Positions 44,147 to 51,364 of a stretch of 64,000 nucleotides of DNA are shown piece by piece (within the stretch, counting starts at the first letter, position 1; every line of letters starts with the position of its first letter). Made by a program: the position numbers and the translations under genes. The notes beneath the pieces were generated by a model. That model ran no database searches, had not been told where the DNA came from, and worked only from the letters and a program-made list of their open reading frames with translations. Where the stretch lies: NCBI RefSeq assembly GCF_900106565.1, contig NZ_FNNJ01000010.1, positions 62,001 through 126,000 of the forward strand. The letters run 5' to 3'. The DNA is from Lutibacter oricola. GTDB taxonomy: Bacteria > Bacteroidota > Bacteroidia > Flavobacteriales > Flavobacteriaceae.

Positions 44147-46009
44147 ATGATTAGATTAACTGAACAACAACTTTCAAAAAAAATAGATTTTATAGAAAAC
44201 TATATAAATTCTAGTAATGCTGCAGATGGTTCTGCGGTAGATGCCAACGCTAATGTTACTTCAAAAAACATTGCAACAATGGAGGCTGAATTAAATAAAG
44301 ATATTAATATTCAGGTAAATAGAAGTTTAGTTAAAAATAAAATAAGTGAGTTGTTTGGCGAAGAAATGTCTAATGAATACATACGCCAAATAGAAGATCA
44401 CGAAATTTATGTGCACGATGAAACATCATTAAAACCTTATTGTGTTTCAATAAGTATGTATCCTTTTTTGTTTGACGGGTTAACAAAACTAGGAGGAGAA
44501 AGTAAAGCACCACAGCACTTGGAGAGCTTTTGCGGAGAATTTGTGAATTTAGTTTTCGCAATTAGCTCTCAATTTGCTGGCGCTTTAGCTACCGTAGAGT
44601 TTTTAATGTATTTCGATTATTTTGCTCGTAAAGATTATGGCGATAATTATTTAGAAACTAACGGTAAATTAGTAGCTAACCATTTGCAACATGCGGTTTA
44701 TGCTATCAATCAACCGGCAGCTGCACGAGGTTATCAATCTGTTTTTTGGAATATTTCATTATACGATGAGGCTTATTTTAATAGTATGTTTGGTGAGTTT
44801 GTTTTTCCGGATATGACTAGACCAAGCTGGGAAAATTTAAAGAAAACACAACAATTTTTTATGAAATGGTTTAATGCAGAACGTAAAGAGGCTGTATTAA
44901 CTTTTCCTGTAGTTACAGCCGCTATGTTGGTAAATGAAGGTAAACCGGTAGATAGTGAGTTTGCAACTATGTGTGCTGAAGAATTGAGTGAAGGAAACTC
45001 ATTTTTTATATATCAATCTGAAAATGCAGATAGTTTAGCGTCTTGTTGTAGACTTAGAAATGAAATTAGCGATAATACTTTTAGCTATTCTTTAGGAGCT
45101 GGAGGTGTGGCTACGGGTTCAATTAATGTAATTACATTAAATATGAATCGTTTGGTTCAAAAAGGAAAAGATTTAAAATTAGAAATTGAGAAAATTCATA
45201 AATATCAAGTTGCTTACAGAAAATTAATTGAAGAATATAAACAAGCAGGTATGTTACCTGTTTACCAAGCAGGTTTTATATCGTTAGATAAACAATTTTT
45301 AACCATAGGTATTAATGGTATGGTTGAGGCTGCTGAAAGCCAAGGAATAAAAGCTCAGAACACTATTGAATATAAAGATTTTGTTCAAAATAAATTAAAG
45401 GTAATTTACGAAGCTAATAAAGATGCGAAAAGACATTATGGCTATATGTTTAATACCGAGTTTGTGCCTGCAGAAAATTTAGGTGTTAAAAATGCAAAAT
45501 GGGATAGAGAAGATGGTTTAAAGGTCTCGAGAGATTGTTATAACTCATATTTTTATGCTGTTGAAGATGAAGAAATGAATACTTTAGATAAAATATTACT
45601 GCATGGTAAAGAAACTATTCAATATTTAGATGGCGGATCTGCATTGCATTTAAATTTAGAAGAAGCGCCTAATAAAGTAGGGTTTCTAAAGCTAATTAAT
45701 GCTGCAGCTGTTGCTGGGTGTAATTATTTTTGTTTCAATATAAAAATTACTATTTGTAATAAATGTAGTTATATAGACAAACGTACGTTAACTAGTTGCA
45801 GCAAATGTGGTAGTACAGATGTTGATTACGGTACACGTGTTATTGGTTATTTAAAGCGAGTATCAAGCTTTAGTTCGCACAGACAAACGGAGCATCATTT
45901 ACGTCATTATCATACAACTACAAACCCACAACATGTTGTAAATTCAAAAAAAAGAAATGCAGTGTTAAATGAATATTTATTAAAAGAACAAAGTTTAATT
46001 AAAAATTAA
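44147..46009 (+). CDS. nrdD: Anaerobic ribonucleoside-triphosphate reductase (NrdD)
   Basis: Class III reductase (620 residues) that makes deoxynucleotides without oxygen or cobalamin. Active-site cysteines lie in SLASCCRLRNE, the substrate loop in SLGAGGVATGSINVITLNM, and the C-terminal zinc site is formed by CNKCSYIDKR and SCSKCGSTD. The glycyl radical residue is probably Gly567 in TRVIGYLKRV. It lacks an obvious N-terminal ATP-cone of the long form. With nrdG it is governed by the cobalamin riboswitch upstream. Confidence 0.95.
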   Translation: MIRLTEQQLSKKIDFIENYINSSNAADGSAVDANANVTSKNIATMEAELNKDINIQVNRSLVKNKISELFGEEMSNEYIRQIEDHEIYVHDETSLKPYCVSISMYPFLFDGLTKLGGESKAPQHLESFCGEFVNLVFAISSQFAGALATVEFLMYFDYFARKDYGDNYLETNGKLVANHLQHAVYAINQPAAARGYQSVFWNISLYDEAYFNSMFGEFVFPDMTRPSWENLKKTQQFFMKWFNAERKEAVLTFPVVTAAMLVNEGKPVDSEFATMCAEELSEGNSFFIYQSENADSLASCCRLRNEISDNTFSYSLGAGGVATGSINVITLNMNRLVQKGKDLKLEIEKIHKYQVAYRKLIEEYKQAGMLPVYQAGFISLDKQFLTIGINGMVEAAESQGIKAQNTIEYKDFVQNKLKVIYEANKDAKRHYGYMFNTEFVPAENLGVKNAKWDREDGLKVSRDCYNSYFYAVEDEEMNTLDKILLHGKETIQYLDGGSALHLNLEEAPNKVGFLKLINAAAVAGCNYFCFNIKITICNKCSYIDKRTLTSCSKCGSTDVDYGTRVIGYLKRVSSFSSHRQTEHHLRHYHTTTNPQHVVNSKKRNAVLNEYLLKEQSLIKN

Positions 46010-46038
46010 TAACTTGTTAGTTAATTCTAGGGTTAAAT

Positions 46039-46410
46039 ATGATTTTTTCAGAATATAATGAATCAACAAATATTATTGAAACTAATTTCAAAGGAGAAAT
46101 TAGTACGCATGATATTTTAAATTATATAATTACATTAAAAGAGGAGTTTACAACATTACAAAATAGAAAAATAATTTTAGATGCAACTAAAGCTATTTTT
46201 AATGTAAAAATTAATGAACTTCAAAAAATTGCAGAAGCAAATAGCATAGCTTCTTTGCTTTATAAAAATACTTTTATTGCCATAATAATTGATTCACCTA
46301 AAAATACTGTTTTATCTATGTTATATAAAGAACTAGTGTTGAGTGATTCTGTTGAATTCAATATATTTTCTACAATTAACCGCTCTAGAGAATGGCTAAA
46401 TAACTTTTAA
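46039..46410 (+). CDS. STAS/SpoIIAA-like small protein (paralogue of 1346-1717)
   Basis: A 123-residue soluble protein of the same length and pattern as the protein at 1346: N-terminal strand pair (MIFSEYNESTNIIETNFKG), helix, ILDATKAIFN, and a C-terminal helix ending in EWLLTFK there and EWLNNF here. It fits a SpoIIAA/STAS-like fold. It follows nrdD by 29 bases on the same strand and could be read through, but no functional link is evident. Confidence 0.55.
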   Translation: MIFSEYNESTNIIETNFKGEISTHDILNYIITLKEEFTTLQNRKIILDATKAIFNVKINELQKIAEANSIASLLYKNTFIAIIIDSPKNTVLSMLYKELVLSDSVEFNIFSTINRSREWLNNF

Positions 46411-46432
46411 TACTTGTTTACTAAATGGAATG

Positions 46433-46505
46433 TATAGTTCACTCATTCTAACTATATCTTTTTTACGATATGGTTTAATTTAGCTTGTATAAAACCAAAC
46501 AAGCT
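46433..46505 (+). promoter_or_regulatory. Cluster of inverted repeats before the CarboxypepD_reg gene
   Basis: TATAGTT (46433-46439) and AACTATA (46450-46456) form one inverted repeat. AGCTTGT (46482-46488) and ACAAGCT (46499-46505) form another that ends directly at the ATG. GGTTT (46472-46476) can pair with AAACC (46492-46496) instead, so the last two stems exclude each other. This may be an operator or a translational hairpin. Confidence 0.35.
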
Positions 46506-47402
46506 ATGAGATTTTATTATTTATCATTATTTTTTTTAACACAAATAATTTTTAGTCAATCTAAAGATGTTAGTGGAGTAGTTAAAGATACTAGTGGACC
46601 TTTACCAGGAGCTCAAGTTGTAGTTAAAGGAACTTCAATTGGAACGCAAACAAATTTCGATGGTTATTTTAAATTACACGTTCCAGACTCTATAAATACG
46701 TTAGTAATAAGTTTTGTTGGATATGAAACGAAAGAAGTAGAAATTATAAAAAACAATGAACAGAAAGAGTATGTTTTAGAGGATAATTTACTGCTAATGA
46801 AGGAGGTAATTGCATTTTGTTATTTTTACCCTCGATATATAGGTTTGCATTATTTTGGCGGAGTAAACCATTCTATGAATGGTATTTCAATTAAATACTT
46901 TGATCCATACTTATTGTCGTTACCGTTTATTTCAAAATTTGAATTAGGATATCAAATAAAAAACAAAAAGAATAATCAATTATATGCAGAACTAGGTTTA
47001 ATAAACATTTTCTATTTTAATAAAATAAACGTTGGTGTAAAAGCTTTATATTCTAAAATTAATGTTGGTAGCCTTGTTGATTTTGAGAGTGTAGGAGTAG
47101 AAGTTAACCTCACTAAAAATTTAATTTTTAATAGAAATACTATTTTAATCACTGGGTTTGGAAAATCTAATTTCAAAAATAACTCTATAAATAACTCAAA
47201 TTATGGGTATACAATTGGTGTTAATCAAAATTTTCCACACGGTATAAAAGCAACTCTTAAAACCACAAACTGGCAAAACTATTGGCAATTACAAACAGAA
47301 GTAAAATATTCTTTAAAAGAAATAAATATGTTTTATAAATTTAATAAGATAGAAAATTATATAGAGCATAATATTGGAATTGGCTATAATTTTAACTTTT
47401 AA
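46506..47402 (+). CDS. CarboxypepD_reg-like exported protein with beta-barrel-like C-terminus
   Basis: A 298-residue exported protein. The signal peptide is FYYLSLFFLTQIIFSQS. The next ~80 residues form a carboxypeptidase-regulatory-like (CarbopepD_reg_2) domain: VSGVVKDTSGPLPGAQVVVKG, GTQTNFDGYFKL, LVISFVGYETKEVEI, the same module that opens SusC/TonB receptors. The remaining ~190 residues look like beta strands ending in NIGIGYNFNF, so a small outer-membrane barrel is likely. The open frame reaches 46485 (TTG), but the ATG at 46506 gives the proper signal peptide. Confidence 0.7.
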   Translation: MRFYYLSLFFLTQIIFSQSKDVSGVVKDTSGPLPGAQVVVKGTSIGTQTNFDGYFKLHVPDSINTLVISFVGYETKEVEIIKNNEQKEYVLEDNLLLMKEVIAFCYFYPRYIGLHYFGGVNHSMNGISIKYFDPYLLSLPFISKFELGYQIKNKKNNQLYAELGLINIFYFNKINVGVKALYSKINVGSLVDFESVGVEVNLTKNLIFNRNTILITGFGKSNFKNNSINNSNYGYTIGVNQNFPHGIKATLKTTNWQNYWQLQTEVKYSLKEINMFYKFNKIENYIEHNIGIGYNFNF

Positions 47403-47440
47403 ACCAATTGCAGTTATAAATGTTAAACTGCAATTGGTTT
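47401..47440. terminator. Strong hairpin between convergent genes
   Basis: AAACCAATTGCAGTT (47401-47415) is the perfect complement of AACTGCAATTGGTTT (47426-47440), a 15-bp stem with a 10-base loop. It lies at the convergent ends of the 46506 and 47448 genes. The U-tracts are short. Confidence 0.7.
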
Positions 47441-47447
47441 AAGTTTA

Positions 47448-47813
47448 TTATGATGCCATAGAGACACTACTTTTTAATTGAAATTTAAAGGTGGCTCTAC
47501 AAATTGTTTCTTTATTAGATTTGTTTAGTTTGCTTACAACTATTGAAAAATGTAAATCTTTTGTGTCTAACTTAATAATTTGACCTGTAATTGATAAGTT
47601 TTCATCTAAATAAGCATTTTTCAAAATTTGAAGCTTGTATAAACGAGGAGTAGCATAAACAATATCTGAATGTTCTGATATAACTTTTTTAACAAAGTTT
47701 TCCATTTCGGTATACAATACGTTACTTAGCAATGCATTGTTATTGTTTACTGTACTTTTTGTAACTGTGAAGTTTGTATTAGGATTTGCAATTTTATTTT
47801 CGAAAGTTTTCAT
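47448..47813 (-). CDS. Hotdog-fold thioesterase-like protein
   Basis: A 121-residue soluble protein. From LYTEMENFVKKVISEHSDIVYATPRLYKLQILKNAYLDENLSITGQI to the end it has the strand order of hotdog acyl-CoA thioesterases (central helix, then long antiparallel strands IIKLDTKDLHFSIVVSKLN and ETICRATFKFQL). No catalytic residue can be assigned with certainty. A 37-codon reading frame ends 10 bases upstream on the same strand. Confidence 0.55.
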   Translation of the reverse strand: MKTFENKIANPNTNFTVTKSTVNNNNALLSNVLYTEMENFVKKVISEHSDIVYATPRLYKLQILKNAYLDENLSITGQIIKLDTKDLHFSIVVSKLNKSNKETICRATFKFQLKSSVSMAS

Positions 47814-47823
47814 GTTTGTAGTT

Positions 47824-47937
47824 TTAAGTAGTTATTGTAATGGGTATTGGAACTGGTGCTTTGTATGTGGAATTTAAAATTGTACGTAGCATATAAAATG
47901 CGATTTTTACTTGTTGTTGAATGGTGACTTGTTTCAT
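47824..47937 (-). CDS. Possible 37-residue peptide
   Basis: ATG at 47937 to TAA at 47824 encodes 37 residues (starts MKQVTIQQQVKIAFYML, ends PVPIPITITT). It lies between the terminator at 47967 and the thioesterase-like gene. The sequence is not recognised and no convincing -7 element is seen, so it may be chance or a leader peptide for the gene 10 bases downstream. Confidence 0.3.
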   Translation of the reverse strand: MKQVTIQQQVKIAFYMLRTILNSTYKAPVPIPITITT

Positions 47938-47966
47938 AATTTTCTATTTTAATTAATATGTAATGC

Positions 47967-48003
47967 AAAAAAAAAGATGCTTTTAACAAAAGCACCTTTT
48001 TTA
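47967..48003. terminator. Terminator of the small unit at 48030-48176
   Basis: TGCTTTT and AAAAGCA (47978-47994) form a stem with a 3-base loop, extended by one more G-C pair, between a run of nine or more A residues and a run of six T residues. For minus-strand transcription the trailing U-tract is long, so it should stop the transcript of the 48-codon frame. Confidence 0.7.
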
Positions 48004-48029
48004 ATATTTTTATATGATTATTATTTGTA

Positions 48030-48176
48030 TCATTTCCCAAATGGATTGAAAGTGCTATTTTTAATATATACAGGTTGCTGTTTTAAATTATGCATGGTAA
48101 TAAACGAACAGGTCGAGACTATAATGGCCTTGACATTGTTTAGTAATAGATTGTATATATTGTTGAATTCTTTCAT
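48030..48176 (-). CDS. Candidate 48-residue small protein or small RNA
   Basis: ATG at 48176 to TGA at 48030 gives 48 residues (starts MKEFNNIYNLLLNNVKAII, ends STFNPFGK). No family is recognised. What supports expression is the surrounding unit: a 17-base palindrome at 48222-48238, a TATTTTTG -7 element at 48185-48192 and a terminator starting 27 bases after the stop. Codons such as GTC, GCC and TCG are rarer in neighbouring genes. The transcript (about 215 bases) could equally be a non-coding RNA. Confidence 0.4.
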   Translation of the reverse strand: MKEFNNIYNLLLNNVKAIIVSTCSFITMHNLKQQPVYIKNSTFNPFGK

Positions 48177-48184
48177 TTGTTATC

Positions 48185-48192
48185 CAAAAATA
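48185..48192 (-). promoter_or_regulatory. -7 promoter element of the small unit
   Basis: TATTTTTG on the minus strand, full TAnnTTTG match, 8 bases before the ATG at 48176. A CTG triplet at 48211-48213 stands where the -33 TTG would be. Confidence 0.45.
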
Positions 48193-48221
48193 GAAATAAT
48201 ATTTAAAAAACAGCTAAAAAC

Positions 48222-48238
48222 TACATTAATTTAATGTA
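48222..48238. promoter_or_regulatory. 17-base operator-like palindrome
   Basis: TACATTAA-T-TTAATGTA is a perfect inverted repeat with 8-base arms. Its centre lies about 50 bases upstream of the predicted start of the small minus-strand transcript and about 100 bases before the plus-strand -7 element at 48331. Confidence 0.45.
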
Positions 48239-48330
48239 AAGCATTGTTTTTGTTAAATGATTAACAGATTTGAAGTCAATTTTAAGTAAATTTTCACAAT
48301 AAATTAAAATTTCACTAAATCTATTATGTG

Positions 48331-48338
48331 TACATTTG
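48331..48338 (+). promoter_or_regulatory. -7 promoter element of the 88-residue protein gene
   Basis: TACATTTG, full TAnnTTTG match, 23 bases before the ATG at 48362. No clear -33 TTG is seen. Confidence 0.5.
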
Positions 48339-48361
48339 TATATATAATTAAAATAACCATT

Positions 48362-48628
48362 ATGGCAAGTATAAAAAATTTAAAGAAAGATATAAATTAC
48401 GTATTAGGTGATATTATTCAAGAGTGTTTAGTTTGGGAACTTTTAAATCCTAAAGGAGATGTAAAAGGACCACAAGCAATTGTAGATGAGGCAATTGTTA
48501 TTTTTGATGATTTAATTGTGCGTTTAAATGAAAAAGGTGTTGAAAACAAAAAGAGTCACTTTAAAGCTATTGGTAAAGATTTAGAGACTTCAGCAAATAA
48601 TTTGATAGAAAAAATTAACAAATTGTAA
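48362..48628 (+). CDS. Conserved-type small helical protein, 88 residues
   Basis: A small soluble, mainly helical protein (MASIKNLKKDINYVLGDIIQ at the start; a GPQAIVDEAIVIFDDLIVRL helix; C-terminal LETSANNLIEKINKL). Proteins of this look are common in flavobacteria and have no assigned function. The frame is open 12 codons upstream, but that part contains the -7 element, so the ATG at 48362 is chosen. A second small helical protein follows 74 bases later. Confidence 0.7.
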   Translation: MASIKNLKKDINYVLGDIIQECLVWELLNPKGDVKGPQAIVDEAIVIFDDLIVRLNEKGVENKKSHFKAIGKDLETSANNLIEKINKL

Positions 48629-48702
48629 TTTTTTTTGTAAATTTAAATACTAAAAGTAGTATTTGTTACGTTTTTAAAATACCAACTAAAATCTATTAAT
48701 TT

Positions 48703-48918
48703 ATGGCAAGAGCAATGTACGAGTATACCAAAACCGTGCTTCAAAAAGTTAGCTTTAATAAAGATTTATTTAAAAAAGAGTTAGAAAAAGCAGTAAACAG
48801 ATTATTACCATACGAAATAAAAGAATTAGTAGTATGGTTAAAAGAGTTCACCTCAAATAAACCAGAACTCAATGTTTGTTTAAATTTGGTAGAAAATAAT
48901 AAAAAAAGGAGCTTTTAA
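48703..48918 (+). CDS. Small helical protein, 71 residues
   Basis: A basic, helical protein (MARAMYEYTKTVLQKVSFNK, then LFKKELEKAVNRLLPYEIKEL and a C-terminal LNLVENNKKRSF). It resembles uncharacterised small proteins of Flavobacteriales that follow the 88-residue protein type. Function unknown. Its stop codon lies inside the terminator hairpin shared with oxyR. Confidence 0.68.
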   Translation: MARAMYEYTKTVLQKVSFNKDLFKKELEKAVNRLLPYEIKELVVWLKEFTSNKPELNVCLNLVENNKKRSF

Positions 48919-48931
48919 GCTCCTTTTTTTT
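48901..48931. terminator. Bidirectional terminator containing both stop codons
   Basis: AAGGAGCTT and AAGCTCCTT pair over 9 bp, flanked by A- and T-runs. The TAA of the 71-residue gene (48916-48918) and the TAA of oxyR (48915-48917, minus) both fall in the loop, so the two convergent genes share the signal. Confidence 0.8.
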
Positions 48932-49859
48932 GTATTGGACTTATAATTTTTACATCATTAAAAGCAATTACGCCTCGTATAACACTATCTATGGTGTTTT
49001 TTAATACTTCTATAAGGTGTATTTTTAATTGCGATTTATGATATATTATACTTACCTCGCGAGCAGGTACAGGTTCTGTAAAATCTCTTAAATGAATTTT
49101 TTCTTTATCATTTAAATCTAAGGTTTGTAAATAAGGTAATAAGGTCATTCCTAAACCTTCTTTAGAAAGTTTTATCAAGGTGTCAAAACTTCCACTATGT
49201 AGCTGAAAATGGCTATTTTTACTTCCAAAGGTGCTACAAAGGTTTAATATGCTTTCTTTAAAACAATGTCCGTCTTCGAGTAATAAAATATCATCTACAT
49301 CTAAATCGTCTACTTTAAGTTTTAAATGTTCGTACAATCTATGTTCTTTTGGTACAAAACCAACAAAAGGTTCGTAATATAGTACACGTTCTTTTATTGC
49401 TTCGTTTTCTAAAGGTGTAGCTGCAATGGCAACATCAATATGGCCATCGGCTAATTTTTTTACAATTTCTTCTGTAGTAAGTTCTTCAACTTTTAAATTT
49501 ACTTTAGGGTATCTTTTAATAAAAGTTTTTAAAAATAAAGGTAATAGCGTTGGCATTATAGTGGGTATAATACCTAATTTAAAATCTCCACCTACAAATC
49601 CCTTTTGTTGATCTACAATATCATTAATTCTGTTGCTTTCATCAACAATAATTTTTGCTTGTTCAACAATTTTATCTCCAACCTCTGTTAATTGAATAGG
49701 TTTTTTGTTTCTATTAAAAATTTTAGTGTCTAATTCTTCTTCTAGCTTTTGAATTTGCATGCTTAATGTTGGTTGTGTAACAAAACAATGTTCTGATGCA
49801 ACAGTGAAATTTTGATATTCAGCAACCGCTAAAACGTACTTTAACTGGGTAATAGTCAT
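48915..49859 (-). CDS. oxyR: Hydrogen peroxide sensor/regulator OxyR
   Basis: LysR-family regulator of 314 residues. The N-terminal winged HTH is in MTITQLKYVLAVAEYQNFTV to HCFVTQPTLSMQIQKLE. The redox pair is conserved: the two Cys in GHCFKESILNLCSTFG have eight residues between them, the same spacing as Cys199 and Cys208 of E. coli OxyR. It is divergent from dps (123-base gap), its usual target, and is probably self-regulated through the same region. Confidence 0.92.
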   Translation of the reverse strand: MTITQLKYVLAVAEYQNFTVASEHCFVTQPTLSMQIQKLEEELDTKIFNRNKKPIQLTEVGDKIVEQAKIIVDESNRINDIVDQQKGFVGGDFKLGIIPTIMPTLLPLFLKTFIKRYPKVNLKVEELTTEEIVKKLADGHIDVAIAATPLENEAIKERVLYYEPFVGFVPKEHRLYEHLKLKVDDLDVDDILLLEDGHCFKESILNLCSTFGSKNSHFQLHSGSFDTLIKLSKEGLGMTLLPYLQTLDLNDKEKIHLRDFTEPVPAREVSIIYHKSQLKIHLIEVLKNTIDSVIRGVIAFNDVKIISPIQKKGA

Positions 49860-49874
49860 AACTATAAATATTTA

Positions 49875-49919
49875 TGATAAAGATATTAAAACTATCAATT
49901 GTAATTATAATATTTATCA
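49875..49919. promoter_or_regulatory. Candidate OxyR operator between oxyR and dps
   Basis: TGATAAAGAT (49875-49884) and ATATTTATCA (49910-49919) are inverted copies with one mismatch, with further GATA/TATC half-sites between them (TATC at 49893). The 45-base span is the size covered by an OxyR tetramer. Assignment rests on position and symmetry only. Confidence 0.4.
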
Positions 49920-49982
49920 CTTTTTTTTGAACAATTTTGTATCAGAAAATAACACGAAATAATAATATTAAAATTTATAAAA

Positions 49983-50453
49983 ATGAGTACAACAATAATA
50001 GGTTTAAACAAAGTAAAAGCAGAAAATTTAACAGTAAGTTTAAATGATTTATTATCTAATTTTCAAGTGTATTACCAGAATTTAAGAGGATTGCATTGGA
50101 ATATTAAGGGAAAAAACTTTTTTGAATTACACGTAAAGTTCGAAGAGTTTTATACAGATTCTCAAGAGAAAATTGATATGATAGCTGAACGTATTTTAAC
50201 ATTAGGAGGAACACCACTACATACTTTTGTAGATTATACAGAAAAAGCAAGTGTGCCAGTTGGCAAAAATGTGTCTAATGATGTTGAATCTGTTCAATTA
50301 GTAGTTAATTCTTTAGCTGAATTATTAAAAATTGAAAGAGCAATTTTAGAAGAGTCTGATAATGCAGATGATGAAGGTACTAACTCGATGATGAGCGATT
50401 TTATTGCTGAACAAGAAAAAACAGTATGGATGTTAAATGCTTGGTTACAATAA
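49983..50453 (+). CDS. dps: Dps-type DNA-binding ferritin
   Basis: Starvation/oxidative stress protection protein (156 residues) that forms a 12-mer and stores iron using peroxide. The inter-subunit ferroxidase site is visible in GLHWNIKGKNFFELHVKFEEFY (first His, then His and the Asp/Glu pattern in the following helix). Helix 4 contains MMSDFIAEQEKTVWML. The N-terminal tail is short, so DNA binding may be weak. It is divergent from oxyR and followed by a terminator. Confidence 0.95.
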   Translation: MSTTIIGLNKVKAENLTVSLNDLLSNFQVYYQNLRGLHWNIKGKNFFELHVKFEEFYTDSQEKIDMIAERILTLGGTPLHTFVDYTEKASVPVGKNVSNDVESVQLVVNSLAELLKIERAILEESDNADDEGTNSMMSDFIAEQEKTVWMLNAWLQ

Positions 50454-50487
50454 ACACCTTTCTTACACTACATAAAACTAAAAAAAC

Positions 50488-50514
50488 AAAAAAGCCGCTA
50501 TTGCGGCTTTTTTT
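50488..50514. terminator. Terminator after dps
   Basis: GCCGC-TATT-GCGGC with flanking A- and T-runs (perfect stem, 4-base loop). The stop codon of the convergent acyltransferase gene lies partly in the loop. Confidence 0.88.
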
Positions 50515-51325
50515 GATGATGTTTCCAAAATCTTCGTTTTCGATTTAAATCATTTTCTCTTTCTAAATACTCTTCTGGAGTAATAACTTTTAAAAATGAT
50601 GGATGTTGTTCTATTTCGAATTCTATTCTTTTAACAATATCTTCAATAGATTCGTTTTCGTAATCAATTTCCATTGGTTTTTTAATAACCATAGATTGTA
50701 ATACGTTTCGTTTTTTTATAAGTAATCCTTTTTTATCAAAAGAACGTCTAAAACCATCTATAACAACCGGTACAACTACTGGTTTATAGGTTTTAATTAT
50801 ATGAGCAGTTCCTCGTCTAATTGGTTTAAAAGGAGTTGTTGTTCCTTGAGGAAATGTTATTACCCAACCATCTTCAAGTGCTTTTTTAATATTACTAATA
50901 TCACTCATTTTAACTTGGCGGTTTACATCTTTACCTTGACTTCTCCAAGTTCTTTGAATAGAAATAGAACCAACATAAGCAAATATTTTAGGTAATAGTC
51001 CAGCTTTCATAGTTTCTGAAGCTGCTATATAGTAAATATTTAATTTTGGATCCCATATATAACCTATATTTTTAATAGAATCTATTCTTCCTTTTAAAGA
51101 AGCGTTAAAAACGTGTAGCATAGCAGCAACATCAGCAAAATATGTTTGATGATTAGCTATAAATAGTACATTTTCTTCAGGTAAATCTCTAATAATTTCA
51201 GAACCTTCAATTTCGAGTTTGTTAAATCTTCTGTATCTTCCGTGAGAAACAATTCCGAAAATTCTAATAATCCATCTTTTTATGAAAAGTATATGTCCAA
51301 ATGGATTTCTTTTAAATAGTGGCAT
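50498..51325 (-). CDS. 1-acyl-glycerol-3-phosphate acyltransferase (PlsC-like)
   Basis: Membrane-associated acyltransferase of 275 residues in phospholipid synthesis. The NHX4D motif is NHQTYFAD with the catalytic His and Asp, block III is FPQGTTTP (EGTR equivalent, here with Gln in place of Glu), and block IV is VPVVIDGFRRSF. The positively charged ends are typical. It begins 39 bases after the Nudix gene stop. A TAACTTTG -7 element precedes it. Confidence 0.87.
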   Translation of the reverse strand: MPLFKRNPFGHILFIKRWIIRIFGIVSHGRYRRFNKLEIEGSEIIRDLPEENVLFIANHQTYFADVAAMLHVFNASLKGRIDSIKNIGYIWDPKLNIYYIAASETMKAGLLPKIFAYVGSISIQRTWRSQGKDVNRQVKMSDISNIKKALEDGWVITFPQGTTTPFKPIRRGTAHIIKTYKPVVVPVVIDGFRRSFDKKGLLIKKRNVLQSMVIKKPMEIDYENESIEDIVKRIEFEIEQHPSFLKVITPEEYLERENDLNRKRRFWKHHQKKPQ

Positions 51326-51350
51326 TTATGGGTTTGCTTGTTTGTTGAGA

Positions 51351-51358
51351 CAAAGTTA
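51351..51358 (-). promoter_or_regulatory. -7 promoter element of the acyltransferase gene
   Basis: TAACTTTG on the minus strand (TAnnTTTG) ends 25 bases upstream of the acyltransferase start. Confidence 0.45.
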
Positions 51359-51364
51359 CACATT

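Noticed and set aside
47810..48234. Overlapping frames of 76 (minus) and 85 (plus) codons
   Set aside because: They run across the terminator at 47967-48003, have low-complexity composition and conflict with the smaller unit that has a promoter and terminator.
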